Translations under genes and position numbers: made by a program
The notes under the pieces: model-generated
The model's database searches: none
What the model saw: only the letters and a program-made list of their open reading frames with translations
Told to the model about the DNA's origin: nothing
In this document: positions 9,701-19,279 of the stretch, piece after piece
Numbering within the stretch: the stretch's first letter is position 1
Layout: every line of letters starts with the position of its first letter
From: Anthracocystis setariae
Taxonomy: Eukaryota > Basidiomycota > Ustilaginomycetes > Ustilaginales > Ustilaginaceae
Direction of reading: 5' to 3'
DNA length: 64,000 bases
NCBI GenBank assembly: GCA_928724745.1
Contig: CAKMXJ010000003.1
Span: forward strand, 496,001 to 560,000

Positions 9701-12380
9701 CCGCCGGGAAGAATTTGATCTCGACTTCGTTTTCAAAGTCGGAGAGGTGGAAGCCAGATGGGCCATGTCCGGCCATGGAGCTGTTGGTGCCCGTGATGGA
9801 CTCTTCCTCTGCCATGGCAGCATCAAGCATGCTGAGAGAGCTGAAGGCGGACTTGAACACCGAGCGCTGAAGGAGCGAATCTTGCGCGCCGATGTGAGGG
9901 CTGGCTTGGTAGCTGGCAGCAATCGGCGAGGTGGAAGCCTGGGCAAGACCGATACTTCTGGCAATGCAATCCATCACTTCGTTTTTGATGTCAAAGTGCG
10001 AGAGTCCGATGCTCGAGAAAGGATGCTCAGCGTCGCCTTCATCTCCGTAAGTCGAAAGGCTATTGCTGCCATGGCGTCGAGGAATAGGCGAGGCACCGGC
10101 TCGCGGGCCAGTGCCATTGGCAGAATCGTCCATGGGATGCGGCAAGGGGCCATGGAAGGGCTCGAGTTTGGAAACAGAGCGAGGCTTGGCTCGAGGGGTT
10201 GGCTGAGCCGAGTGGATGTCAAAACCGCTCGTGTGCCAACCAGAATCGCTCAGACTGGCCATGCTGAGCAAGTCTCCCGGGCCAACCATGGTTCGAGCGG
10301 TGGGCGTCTTGATCGGTGGATCTGGGTGTCCCCAAGGCGTCTTGGCAGTGGAAACATGAAGGGGCTTGTTGACCTGCTTAGGACTGGCTACTGTCACTGT
10401 TGCTTCGGAAGCGATCCTGACCTTGGCGGGACGGCTGTCGTCGGGCGTCTCTGGCGCTTGTCCAGACGTTGGCACGGGCGTGCTGCTTCGTTGGGTGGTG
10501 GAAGTCCACTCCTGGAAGTTACGGAAGTAGTCGTCGTCATTGTAGATGGACGATTGGGGTTTGGATGTGGGCTGGGGAGGGAAGCGATGACGAAGCTTGT
10601 CCATGCCGCCTTTCTCATAGAACTCGGAAGGGAGCGGGAAGCAAGCAAGATCGTTGATGGCCTTCTCAGTGCGCATGACCTCCTTGGTTAAGCCGAGGTA
10701 CTTGTGCGCAGTGTGAAACGTGACTCGCGATAGGCGTGCAAGGATGACTTGGACGATGTGAGCAGCCGCGTTTGGGAACTTCTTGGTGAGACGCTTGAAT
10801 GCTTCTGCGGGAATGACAGCCAGGGTAGTATCGACGGTGGCCCGAGCTACGGTTCCTGCGCCCTGGCGATGGAGAGGGTCGGCGTAATTGGCAAAATGAC
10901 CATGGCCGCTGTTGCTGAGGGCGCTCATGATCGAGCCAGGCGTATGAGGGCCCCCGAGACCGTCATGGAGGGCGTTGAGAGAAGGGGCGAGCGAAGCTGT
11001 ACGGCCGCGGAAGTACGGCGACTGGGATACGGTTGGTATGTTCGAGCCCGGTGTACCTGCTGGCGACAAGTTGTGACCAGGGGCAAAGTGAGAGAATGGA
11101 GCGGAGGCTTGAGCTGGAGGCATTTGCAGATCGGGTGCATGACCGAGCGAAAGAGGGCCGCTGTCGTCAAAGTTTTCGTTAGAATCCACGATGGTGCTTC
11201 TGTCGCCGTCCTGCACGGTCATGGAGCCGGTGGCAGAAGAGGCGGAACGCGAGTGAGAGCTTTTGGGGCCGGTGCGTATGGGTGCGCCGCCCAATCGCTC
11301 TACGGCACCTTCGGTGGACATGACAGCAGGTACGTTGCGTAATGTAGCTGCATTGAGCTGAAGCTGGGAGGCGGTCAGAGAAGCAGGGTTGAATGCCGAG
11401 GTGTAGGGCGAGGTGGGAGCGGTTCGATTGTCGGCACCTGGAGAAGCTACTCCTCTCGAGCGTGAGCTGTGCTGACCCATGCTGGAATTCAGATTGCGAT
11501 CCATGGAGGCGGCATGATGTGTTGCACGGTGCGAGTGCTCGTGGCCAAAGGAAAGTTTGACGTCTTCGGTGAACAAGCTGAGGATGGTGAAGAGACTGCT
11601 TAGCGTACCTCCACTCTCGACCTCGTTGAGGAGCTGGTAGCCATTGTCGTCCTCATCTTCGTGCGAGTCTTGACCGACGGCGCTTGCGGTGGCGGAGGGA
11701 AGCGGAGCATAGACTTGAACATGGCCATCGATGACAATGTAGAAAGAGCAGTCTGTGTCGAGCGAGAGGCTGTCGCCTGCTACCAGTCTACGGGTTTGGA
11801 GATGCCTTGCGAGCTCGTGGAAGACGGGTTTTTCGAGAAAGCCAAAGATTCGAATGGCCTGAAGAAAGTCGTCGAGGTAGTTGTGGAAGCTGCCGCGATC
11901 GTTGTCACCGCCAGCGGAGGCGACGTCTGGATTGAGATTGAAACCTTCGTCGCGGGTCAAGGGCACCTCGCGAAGACGCTCGTACTTGTTGAGATGACGG
12001 TAGCGGAGCCAGAAGAATGCGGAGATGAGTGAAGTGAGGAAGAGGAGAGCGAGCGAAGGGAAGTTGAGCTGGAGTGTAAGACTGTAATGCAGGACGTTGT
12101 ATACCAAGCTTGGGACAGTGATGGTGGAAAAGGTGGCGAGGATCCGGATGAGATTGAGAGAGGCAAGCACCACTCGAAGAAGGCCGTCGATGAGCGCAAT
12201 AAGAGGATTGCGATCGTCAGCATACGAGGCAGAGGAAGCATCAGGAGCTGACACGAACGACGAAGCCAAGCCAGCTGCGGAAGACGAGGAAGAAGAAGCG
12301 TACGATGCCGCCGCCGATGCCGCCGATGCCGGAATGTGCGACATGACCCCGACTTGTTGTTTGGCTATAGCCACAGCCAA
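6732..12380 (-). CDS. NTE1: Lysophospholipase Nte1 (neuropathy target esterase homologue)
   Basis: The 1882-residue product is an ER-membrane phospholipase B that deacylates phosphatidylcholine, giving glycerophosphocholine. Its length is usual for fungal Nte1. Hydrophobic segments lie at about residues 60-125. Cyclic-nucleotide-binding-like domains follow at about 180-290, 875-920 and 1200-1300 (IYREGDASDSFFIVINGRL). The C-terminal patatin domain has the oxyanion loop GGGGARG, the nucleophile Ser1579 in GTSIG and the partner Asp1697 in VDGGYVD, so the Ser/Asp dyad is intact. Long Ser-rich linkers separate the domains, and the tail has a run of acidic residues followed by a basic cluster. The start, MAVAIAKQQ, is the first ATG of an open frame. 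A minus-strand promoter should lie in 12381-13000, where pentamer and heptamer repeats sit. Confidence 0.94.
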   Translation of the reverse strand: MAVAIAKQQVGVMSHIPASAASAAASYASSSSSSAAGLASSFVSAPDASSASYADDRNPLIALIDGLLRVVLASLNLIRILATFSTITVPSLVYNVLHYSLTLQLNFPSLALLFLTSLISAFFWLRYRHLNKYERLREVPLTRDEGFNLNPDVASAGGDNDRGSFHNYLDDFLQAIRIFGFLEKPVFHELARHLQTRRLVAGDSLSLDTDCSFYIVIDGHVQVYAPLPSATASAVGQDSHEDEDDNGYQLLNEVESGGTLSSLFTILSLFTEDVKLSFGHEHSHRATHHAASMDRNLNSSMGQHSSRSRGVASPGADNRTAPTSPYTSAFNPASLTASQLQLNAATLRNVPAVMSTEGAVERLGGAPIRTGPKSSHSRSASSATGSMTVQDGDRSTIVDSNENFDDSGPLSLGHAPDLQMPPAQASAPFSHFAPGHNLSPAGTPGSNIPTVSQSPYFRGRTASLAPSLNALHDGLGGPHTPGSIMSALSNSGHGHFANYADPLHRQGAGTVARATVDTTLAVIPAEAFKRLTKKFPNAAAHIVQVILARLSRVTFHTAHKYLGLTKEVMRTEKAINDLACFPLPSEFYEKGGMDKLRHRFPPQPTSKPQSSIYNDDDYFRNFQEWTSTTQRSSTPVPTSGQAPETPDDSRPAKVRIASEATVTVASPKQVNKPLHVSTAKTPWGHPDPPIKTPTARTMVGPGDLLSMASLSDSGWHTSGFDIHSAQPTPRAKPRSVSKLEPFHGPLPHPMDDSANGTGPRAGASPIPRRHGSNSLSTYGDEGDAEHPFSSIGLSHFDIKNEVMDCIARSIGLAQASTSPIAASYQASPHIGAQDSLLQRSVFKSAFSSLSMLDAAMAEEESITGTNSSMAGHGPSGFHLSDFENEVEIKFFPAGSTLVKAGESRAGLFYVVDGFLDVLLPAEANGLDDEEYSVSKDKLAGDSKGRKASASGPSSQSQDKSRSQPQRKSSSSSALRTGSGEIDSLWESGSSRSRRGTDADRISNTDETVRTSLHRPQAREASASSTSYSNVAGLRRRPTDSAKVGNALDGTGGAGSSGARKPSQSSSSFAPTRAPQTAKTASRPPLQQAPRVHANGKQQRPYAQKARDGKRSIFTVGRGGIAGYLSSLLGTASYVDITAKTDVYVGFLPAHALERIMERRPIVLLTLCKRLLSLLPPLILHIDSSLDWQQVNAGQVIYREGDASDSFFIVINGRLRAITEKSNGIEVHNEYGQGDSVGELDVITNSRRRTTLHAIRDSELAKMPSTLFNAISVRHPAITIQISRIIARRVRTELIRSKQEGAALGAPIPGLPDLGRNNLNLKTVAIVPVTRQVPVIDFAAKLQTAFDDTIGGRAIFLDQSSVMGVLGRHAFSRMGKLKLAGWLADLEQKYRMVVYVVDTPVSSAWSQTSIRQADCVLLVGFGDEPAMGEYERLLMSVKTTARKELVLLHPERSVPPGSTREWLKSRPWVHAHHHVEMAGLTGSHGPVVIPGGDPKAVKALRNLKQKLETSLRRYRKSKAPLSASGRPHHASDFARLARRLCGMSIGMVLGGGGARGCAHLGVIRALEERGIPIDMVGGTSIGSLVGGLYAREAEMVSTFGRAKRFAGRMASLWRFASDLTYPVVSYTTGHEFNRGVFKAIQETHIEDMWIPFFCNTTNITWSRMEVHTTGYAWRYIRGSMTLAGLIPPLVDEGNMLVDGGYVDNLPVTVMLAMGASSVFAVDVGSIDDTSPRAYGDTVSGWWVLLNRWNPWSDASKIPSIPDIQGRLTYVSSVKTLEEAKKMKGCFYMRMPVEEFGTLAFGRFDMIYEKGYKAAVEMLDGWDAEGRLPSGTERGDFEDEEEEEEEEEWEAVLDDEAGEGGMSRRRKRRRVRRKAGISARRNSI

Positions 12381-12530
12381 ACGTCAAGGCAAGTGTGCGA
12401 CGATATGGGTAACGGTAGCGATGGAGGTGGCGGGAGGGTGACAAGTGAAGTGGTGCTTCAGGTTGCAACGAAGGGTAGTCGTCTGGCAGTGGACGAAAAA
12501 GGCTGCGACCTGGTCCGAGCGGAAATTGGA

Positions 12531-12565
12531 CAGCACAGCACAGCACAGCACAGCACAGCACAGCA
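12531..12565. repeat. (CAGCA)7 microsatellite
   Basis: Seven perfect CAGCA units, about 150 bp upstream of the NTE1 start. The same pentamer recurs at 25229-25257, 38776-38805 and 58369-58387. Confidence 0.9.
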
Positions 12566-12570
12566 CATTG

Positions 12571-12598
12571 GGTGAACGGTGAACGGTGAACGGTGAAC
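12571..12598. repeat. (GGTGAAC)4 tandem repeat
   Basis: Four perfect 7-bp units directly beside the CAGCA array. A one-base variant, GGTGGAC, is repeated four times at 25061-25088. Confidence 0.9.
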
Positions 12599-13307
12599 GA
12601 GCCCCTGTCAGTTCGACGTTTCTGGAAAAGCCAACATCAGTCAGCGAAATTTGTGTGATTTGGCGGACCCTTTCGGAATATGTCTTTTTTTTTTTTTTTT
12701 CTGAGCTCATGCCAAAACGCGTCACAGCTCATGCGAAATGTGCATGTGGCAGTCCTCGTGATTTTCGGATGGGAGAAAGAATGTTAGGGCGAGGTTTGGC
12801 ACAAAGTTTGAATGTTGGAGGCCGAGTATAGGACCTTTCCCAGACACGTGCAGTACTGTCGAGCAGGTGCTACACAGTACTATGTGATGTCTTCCTTGGC
12901 AGGAGGCCGAGATCGGAGCAAGCTTGCCGAGTGTGATAATCTTGTACAGCTCATTGGATTCTAGGGGTGGAGTTCAGCAGTGATGATGTGATCTGGCCAA
13001 GCTTTCATCGGGCCATGTCTCAACGATTCATTTAGACACCGACGAGAGCAATCCAACACAACCGAGACATCATGGCACACTGTGTGGGCGCTGTGGTGGT
13101 GTAGTTGGGAGCAACCACCCTTGAAATTGATTCGAGACATTCGCGTTACTGTACTTTACTCTGACTTGTCGTGGTGGTCCCTGGTCAAGATAATTTTGTG
13201 CGACGCCTTTCATGAGCCTCAAGCGAGCACGGCTGGCGGCGGTGCATCATTTATTGTGCCAAACCAACTGCTAGCGACCGCCGGCAGATTGCGCATCTGC
13301 ATTGCAC

Positions 13308-13345
<38 letters not shown>

Positions 13346-13854
13346 CATGCGTGATGTGCGCTTAGCCGTATACTGTAGCTGTACTGCAGCACTGTGGGTG
13401 GTGGGTGGATTGATGTGCGTGTTTGTGCACGAGTCGTCAGACAGCGTAAGTTCTCGGCAATTATTTTTTTTATTTTTTTTATTTTTTTGAAGTTGGTGAC
13501 GTGACCCCTTTTTGGATAAATCAAAATGGATACGCTTTTAAATTTCAGCACTGCATCTGAGCTGAGCTGAGCTGTGCGGGTAAACAGCTGCCAACACACG
13601 CTTCCCCACGCTCGACTCAACTTTGACTTTGTGCGTACTCACACTCGACCAACCTCGTTCACACCATCATCACTTTACAATAATACCATCGTCCATCCTA
13701 CCGCTCTACACTACACTGCACTGCACTGCGCCGAGCCGAGACGAATCGCACATAACAACGCACCGCCTCGCTTCTCTTGATGCCGCTGCGTCTTGTCACA
13801 TGAACTCACCAGCACGGCGTAGCCGAGTCTGTGTGCTAGACTCAATAGTCCAGC

Positions 13855-16800
13855 ATGACCACCTCCTCATCACCTAGACGACCTGCGCTGCAGATCAGCA
13901 GCAGTCCAGGCGCTTCGTCTCCTTCAGCCGTCAACAACATCGATGCCGTTCCGTCCCCTCTCGAGCACCACACCGCGCCTTTGCGCGCACGACTTCAAGC
14001 TCTGCTCCATCATACCCACCCGCAGTTCAGCGCCAGCCCGCTTGTTTCACCAACTTCCGACTCGACCAGCAACCATCGGTCGCTCGCCAACCCGCAATCA
14101 AGCTCCACCTCTCTGGAAAGCCTTGGTCATCCTTCCCCTCCATCCAAACATGCCCAAGCCCACACATCTCCAAAGCGCGCAAAACCCACAGGTGCCATCA
14201 GCGTCTTGCCAAGCACATCGGCATATCCAAGCAAGCTCACCACAGCACCGCTCACCTCCTCACCTCCGCCCAAGCTAGCTGCACTCCCTCGTTCCGCTAC
14301 CACCTCTCAGCTTGACAGTGTCGCGTACCGCACCGCCACTTCGGATTCTCACTCTTCCGGCCCCTCCAGAGCCTCGAGCTTGGATCCAACTCATCTTGCT
14401 GCAGAGACCACTCTGAACCCTACCGCGCCTCCGCAACCCGATCACGTACCACACAAGCAGACGCGCCAGCGACCCTCCATAAAAGTGCGCATCATCACTT
14501 GGAACATGCACGATAGCGTACCCAAGGGCGATCTCGAAGTTCTCCTCGGCAAAGCGGGCCAGTACGTACCACCGGTTCCTCACTGGGATATCAGCTACGA
14601 TAGTGCCGACGAACAAGACAGTCTCCTCGACAACACGTCACACCACCCAAGCGGCGCTCACGTCGTGGGTCAAGAGCACATCCCCAGACACGAACGAATC
14701 CCGCCCTTGCGCCACGACGACTCTCATCCATACCACCTTCTCGTCATTGCAGGCCAAGAGTGCCCCTGGGGAGATGGAAAGCGTCTCGCCACAAGTGTAG
14801 GCATGGCCAACGAGCTCGGCGATTTCGGCAAGCAAAAGAGTCGTGCTGCCAAAGACAAAGAGCTCAACAGGGAAAAGTCCAAATCGGTCAAGAACAAGGA
14901 AAAGCACAAGCCGGCTGACGGTGACAATCCCATCCATCCTGCCGAACCGACAAATACGACGGATGACGCCTTGACAGCCAACAAGGAAGCGCTCACTCTG
15001 CCTCCAGATGATCAAGGCTTCCCCTTCTACGCCTCCTCTGTATCGTCTGCGCATCCCGGTCATCCACTCGCTTCGCCCTTCATTGGCGGCAGCTCAACAC
15101 CTACCTTTTCGGCTACTTCCGACGTGGGCCACGACGACAAACTCGCTTGGCCCAACATTGGCGGCAAAGGTTGGAGCGATCTTTGTGAAGACTGGCTCTG
15201 TCGTAATCACACCGCCAATAAACGAGAAAAGGACCACACCGCAAAGTCTTTCATCACCGGCGCACGCCTCGCTCGCGCCCTATCCCAGTCTACCAAGAAG
15301 GACTTTGCCCTCTCTCGCGAAAATCTTGCCGAGCATCACAACGCCATGCCGACCTACTCGCTCTCTGCCGCCGTCACCCCCGAGCTTTCTCGTGCGGCGA
15401 GTCCCATCGGCATCCCCTTCAGTGCCAGTGTTCCTGGCACGCCCACCCACAACGCCGAGACTTTCAACTCTTTCGTCGACACAGATGGCGGAGCAACCAA
15501 TGCCGCAGCTGCTGACAAGCGTAAACGTCGGATACCCAAACTTAACCTCAACCCAGTCGATCTCGTCAAGAAGAGCACCGCTTCAGGTCGCAGTAGCCCC
15601 GCCCAATACACCGACGCCGAATGTCTCTCTTCCCCCGTTCTGCTCTCTCCGATAGCCTTGCTGCCAAAAGGTGGCAATCCACTCTATCCTTCCACACAGA
15701 CAGCGTCACAAGCACAAGCAGCAGAGTCCAGCATGCTGCCCGTCTCCACCAGCACAGCTGGACTGCTCGCCGTTCCAGGCACGCCAACAATCAGCCGCAT
15801 GAGCTCTTCCCACAGCCTTTCAAGATTGCCAGAGGCAGCGGATCATGCTTCACGTGGCGTCTCGCCTGCCGCAACTGAGGTCCAGGTGGAGCCTCCTACG
15901 CCGTCGCGTTCTCCTTCGCCCCTTCCCGGTGCTTTTGAAGCTAGCAGTCACAATGTGTCCATTGTGCGCGACACGGCGTCTCCTGCCCTGTCGGCCGCGG
16001 GCAGCGCTACGCACGAAACTGCTCCAATCCAGAGGTCGCTTGAAAAGTCGTTCTCAGATGCCATTCCGAAAGCGCTTGGACCTTACGAGCTCGTCATCAA
16101 GGAACGTATGATGGGTTGCTACATGGCTGTCTACGTCTGGCGTGGTTGCAAGGACCGAGTTCGCGGGGCTTCTCGCTCGCATGTCAAGTCCGGCTTGCTC
16201 GCAGGTCGAGTCGGTAACAAGGGTGGAGTGGGCATTTCGCTCAAGTTGGGCACCACTCGCTTGCTGTTCGTCAATGCGCATCTGGCAGCGCACGAGGACA
16301 AAGTAGCGCTTCGTCTCGCAAATGTCGCCAAGATCAAGGCAGCGCTCAAAGTCGACTCTTTCCTTGCTCCTGGCGATCCCCGCTCCAAGCTAGAAGACAT
16401 CACCGAGCAATTCGACCACACTTTCTGGTTCGGAGACCTCAACTTCCGCATCGACATTTCGCGTCAGCATGCAGATTGGCTCATGATGAACAAAAAGTAT
16501 GATCAGGCCTTGGCATTCGATCAGCTCGGAAAGGTGTTGAAGGAAGGCGATGCTTTCAAGGGCTTCAAGGAGGCGCCGATCAACTTCCCTCCTACTTACA
16601 AGTACGACGTGCTCAAGACGCTCAAGATCAAGCGCAACAAGACCATGACATCGATTCGGAATGGAGTCGACATTCCTGGCGCTTCTGCTGCTGCTAGCAG
16701 GACCGGAGCAGCCGACTTGTCCTCCACGCCTCTCGGCGAGAGTGTCATCCCGGAAGAGGGAATCCTTGCTCTCGAGTCCGACGACAATTCAGCAGCACAG

Positions 16801-18963
16801 GAAGGCGATCTTAGCGTGCAATGCGCCGCGCCAGATGATCCGGACCTGAGCGGCCCACCTCACTGCGATGACTCGTTCCCGGTTGCCTCTACACGAGGCA
16901 ATCTGCCCCCCAACATCAGCCAGGCCAAAGGCGACACGACGGATAATGCCGAAGCGGATCGTTCCGATGAAGATCGATACTCCATCGCATCGTCTTCAGC
17001 TTTTGGCTCGATGGCCTCTTCCTCCGGCTTTGCGCACTCTTTCCAAGCGCAGGAAGCTCGACTGTCGCAACACCTTGACCCAGCACTGGTCCGTGAGCGT
17101 GAGTTGGAGATGCAAAGACAGCGCCAGCTGGCGGAAAACACCAGTGCAGCACAGGGACCTCGCTTCTTCTCGCAAGGAGCCGCCATCAAGGCCAAGTTCA
17201 AGCTCATGGACATGGTCCGCAACGCTGCCAACTCGAATTTGAAAGAGAAGCTTGGAAACGCCATGTCTGGCGAGCAAAATGGCGGGAACGGCAAGAAGAA
17301 GTGGCTCAGTATCTTGAAGGACGAGCCGAGAAGGTCCACGGGTCCGCCTTCGGCGTCGAGCGATCACAATTCGATCGCGACAACAGCTGCATGGGTCAAC
17401 TCGTCAGCCGTAGAAAAGTCGATAGGCAGCCAAGATGATTCTTCCAGTGCAGGCGGAAGGAGAGGAAGTGTCAATTCCAGCGAAGGACACCTGAGCAGCG
17501 CAAGTCATGCAGATGCAACCGATCGGGAAAGTGTGGCTAGTACCAACGCCTCTGCGCCTGCATCTGCGGGTCCACGGGTGTCTTCCCTGCAAATGGCAAA
17601 AGCGACTGCAATGGCAGCCGCGAAAGCACAGAGAGATGCTAAATACCCACATCTGACCGGCGCCACCGCCGAGCAGATCGACTTTTTGGAAGCGCAGCCT
17701 TACGACACCAGCGCGAAACAGAGGGTTCCGTCGTGGTGCGATCGGGTCTTGTTCCGCTCTACAGTTCCAGTGGACGACGAGGACTCGGACGAAGCGGAAG
17801 AAGCAAAGGATTCGAGACAGTCACCCGAGTTGGGGTTGGGCTTGAGAGTTGGCAGTGCGCTGTCGAATGCACTCTTTACTCCTTTACGCCAAGCCGCTGA
17901 ACGTCGTCATCATCTGCATGCGCAACGAAGCACGTCGAGTGGATTAATCGCCGCTATCGCAGGTAGCTCTAGCATTGCATTCGCACAAGATCAGACAGTG
18001 CCGCCAGAGGCGAGCCTCGTCGACCCGGTCACTCGCAAGAACTCGATGGCTAAGCGGGAACGGTTCAAACATTCGTCTAGTCCTCACCTACCACTTTCGG
18101 AAGCCTCGGCCGAAACTCGCACTCTAACCGGAATCGAACGTCCGACTCGTCACCCACACCTACTTGAGAGATTTCTTCATCCTTACCGGCGTCCACACTC
18201 GTCCAAGGCGCTTTCGCCTAGCTTGACGCTTTCGGACCTGGAGCCATCGGCGGCTGACTGGAAGGGTCCAAATGGGAGCGTCGACGTGTTTATGTCCACT
18301 GCGGATACGAGGTCTACGATTGATGAGGAAGCGGGGCTGGGGCTCGAATTAGGGTTGGGTTTGGAGCCGAAGGCGGCGAGCACGGTTGATTTGCCATCGC
18401 AAGTGGAAGAACGGGATAAGAGGTTTGATGGGGCGGCCAAGAGGATTGGATCTCCCGTGGTTGGAGTGAATGGAGAGGTGCAGGCGAGGGTCACGATTCC
18501 GCCGAGACAGTCGTCATCTTCGCGAACACCAGTGTCACCGCTGAAAGAGAAAAGGGCTAAAGTGCCGACGAGATCTGCGACGGCAGGACCTGTTGCTCTG
18601 ATGCCAACCCGCGCGCTGCCCGCCTTACCGGCACGGCGCACCCACAGTGGTTCGGTCAATCCTAGCATGAATGCCTCGACGAGTGGGTGGATGGACAGCC
18701 TGTCGTCGCACCTCCCTTCGTTCTTCCACGCATTGCGGTCAAACCGGCACGGCTCGCCAGGCGTGGACGCCACCGCCGACGAGAAATCCCACCGCGAAAC
18801 CGAAACAGAAGCAGAAGCGGAGGAGGAGGAGCCGGTGGTCGGACCCAAGAAAGGCCACATCGAATGCCTCCTGTACAAAGCGCTCGACGATCGCGAAATG
18901 AGGATCCTAGAGGGAAGAAGCGATCATCGCCCCGTCATCTTTGTCGGCGCCATAGGCATCTAG
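13855..18963 (+). CDS. Inositol polyphosphate 5-phosphatase (type II family), with large insertions
   Basis: The 1702-residue product has the EEP-fold motifs of phosphoinositide 5-phosphatases, which remove the 5-phosphate of PI(4,5)P2 or soluble inositol phosphates. The motifs occur in order but far apart: ITWNMHD near residue 215, the metal ligand Glu in AGQE near 300, GNKGGVGISL and VNAHLAAHE near 790-815, WFGDLNFRID near 857, VPSWCDRVLF near 1290, and SDHRPVIF at the very C terminus. Low-complexity Ser/Pro-rich insertions of several hundred residues split the catalytic domain. All key residues are present, so activity is likely. There is no Sac1 domain, unlike synaptojanin-type Inp51-53 proteins. 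The N-terminal 200 residues are Ser/Pro-rich and probably disordered. Confidence 0.85.
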   Translation: MTTSSSPRRPALQISSSPGASSPSAVNNIDAVPSPLEHHTAPLRARLQALLHHTHPQFSASPLVSPTSDSTSNHRSLANPQSSSTSLESLGHPSPPSKHAQAHTSPKRAKPTGAISVLPSTSAYPSKLTTAPLTSSPPPKLAALPRSATTSQLDSVAYRTATSDSHSSGPSRASSLDPTHLAAETTLNPTAPPQPDHVPHKQTRQRPSIKVRIITWNMHDSVPKGDLEVLLGKAGQYVPPVPHWDISYDSADEQDSLLDNTSHHPSGAHVVGQEHIPRHERIPPLRHDDSHPYHLLVIAGQECPWGDGKRLATSVGMANELGDFGKQKSRAAKDKELNREKSKSVKNKEKHKPADGDNPIHPAEPTNTTDDALTANKEALTLPPDDQGFPFYASSVSSAHPGHPLASPFIGGSSTPTFSATSDVGHDDKLAWPNIGGKGWSDLCEDWLCRNHTANKREKDHTAKSFITGARLARALSQSTKKDFALSRENLAEHHNAMPTYSLSAAVTPELSRAASPIGIPFSASVPGTPTHNAETFNSFVDTDGGATNAAAADKRKRRIPKLNLNPVDLVKKSTASGRSSPAQYTDAECLSSPVLLSPIALLPKGGNPLYPSTQTASQAQAAESSMLPVSTSTAGLLAVPGTPTISRMSSSHSLSRLPEAADHASRGVSPAATEVQVEPPTPSRSPSPLPGAFEASSHNVSIVRDTASPALSAAGSATHETAPIQRSLEKSFSDAIPKALGPYELVIKERMMGCYMAVYVWRGCKDRVRGASRSHVKSGLLAGRVGNKGGVGISLKLGTTRLLFVNAHLAAHEDKVALRLANVAKIKAALKVDSFLAPGDPRSKLEDITEQFDHTFWFGDLNFRIDISRQHADWLMMNKKYDQALAFDQLGKVLKEGDAFKGFKEAPINFPPTYKYDVLKTLKIKRNKTMTSIRNGVDIPGASAAASRTGAADLSSTPLGESVIPEEGILALESDDNSAAQEGDLSVQCAAPDDPDLSGPPHCDDSFPVASTRGNLPPNISQAKGDTTDNAEADRSDEDRYSIASSSAFGSMASSSGFAHSFQAQEARLSQHLDPALVRERELEMQRQRQLAENTSAAQGPRFFSQGAAIKAKFKLMDMVRNAANSNLKEKLGNAMSGEQNGGNGKKKWLSILKDEPRRSTGPPSASSDHNSIATTAAWVNSSAVEKSIGSQDDSSSAGGRRGSVNSSEGHLSSASHADATDRESVASTNASAPASAGPRVSSLQMAKATAMAAAKAQRDAKYPHLTGATAEQIDFLEAQPYDTSAKQRVPSWCDRVLFRSTVPVDDEDSDEAEEAKDSRQSPELGLGLRVGSALSNALFTPLRQAAERRHHLHAQRSTSSGLIAAIAGSSSIAFAQDQTVPPEASLVDPVTRKNSMAKRERFKHSSSPHLPLSEASAETRTLTGIERPTRHPHLLERFLHPYRRPHSSKALSPSLTLSDLEPSAADWKGPNGSVDVFMSTADTRSTIDEEAGLGLELGLGLEPKAASTVDLPSQVEERDKRFDGAAKRIGSPVVGVNGEVQARVTIPPRQSSSSRTPVSPLKEKRAKVPTRSATAGPVALMPTRALPALPARRTHSGSVNPSMNASTSGWMDSLSSHLPSFFHALRSNRHGSPGVDATADEKSHRETETEAEAEEEEPVVGPKKGHIECLLYKALDDREMRILEGRSDHRPVIFVGAIGI

Positions 18964-19279
18964 AAAATCCCCCTCCCCCCCCCCCTTGGCAAATCAATGT
19001 AAACCCCTGGACTGGACCCTCATGCAAAGGAGCGTTTGGGGTTTTCCTCCTCGCTCCTCGCTCCTCCCCACAAGAACGGATCTCACATTCCACAACAGGT
19101 AGGTTTTCTAGGTATGGTGGGACAAAGTTTGTATTTACGCTCAAGTAAAATTGGGGGAACAAATTTTGGGGGCGGGCGGGGCAGCAACCCCTCTCCCCCT
19201 TTTTTTTTTTACAGTTTCTGTGTGTGTGTGTATGTGAAGAGGAGGGAGGAGGAGGAGGGTGGGGGTGGGTGGGTGGGTG
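18964..19279. other. Convergent 3' spacer, 5-phosphatase / eIF3l
   Basis: Shared 3' region of two convergent genes. It has a C-rich tract right after the 5-phosphatase stop (18969-18985) and a G-rich (GGGT)n run abutting the eIF3l stop (19258-19279). No gene is seen. Confidence 0.6.

Larger units (their letters stand above)
12381..13854. other. Divergent promoter region, NTE1 / 5-phosphatase
   Basis: No gene is seen in this 1.47-kb spacer. It holds the CAGCA and GGTGAAC arrays (12531-12598), a T run near 12682-12699, scattered GTACTGTA-like words, a (TG)n run at 13311-13338 and T-rich runs at 13463-13488. Confidence 0.6.

Noticed and set aside
8931..10691. 586-codon open frame opposite NTE1
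   Set aside because: Antisense to a well-supported gene; composition is erratic and no motif is seen.
12531..12598. Possible CRISPR-like array
   Set aside because: The units are 5 and 7 bp without spacers; these are microsatellites, and the genome is eukaryotic.
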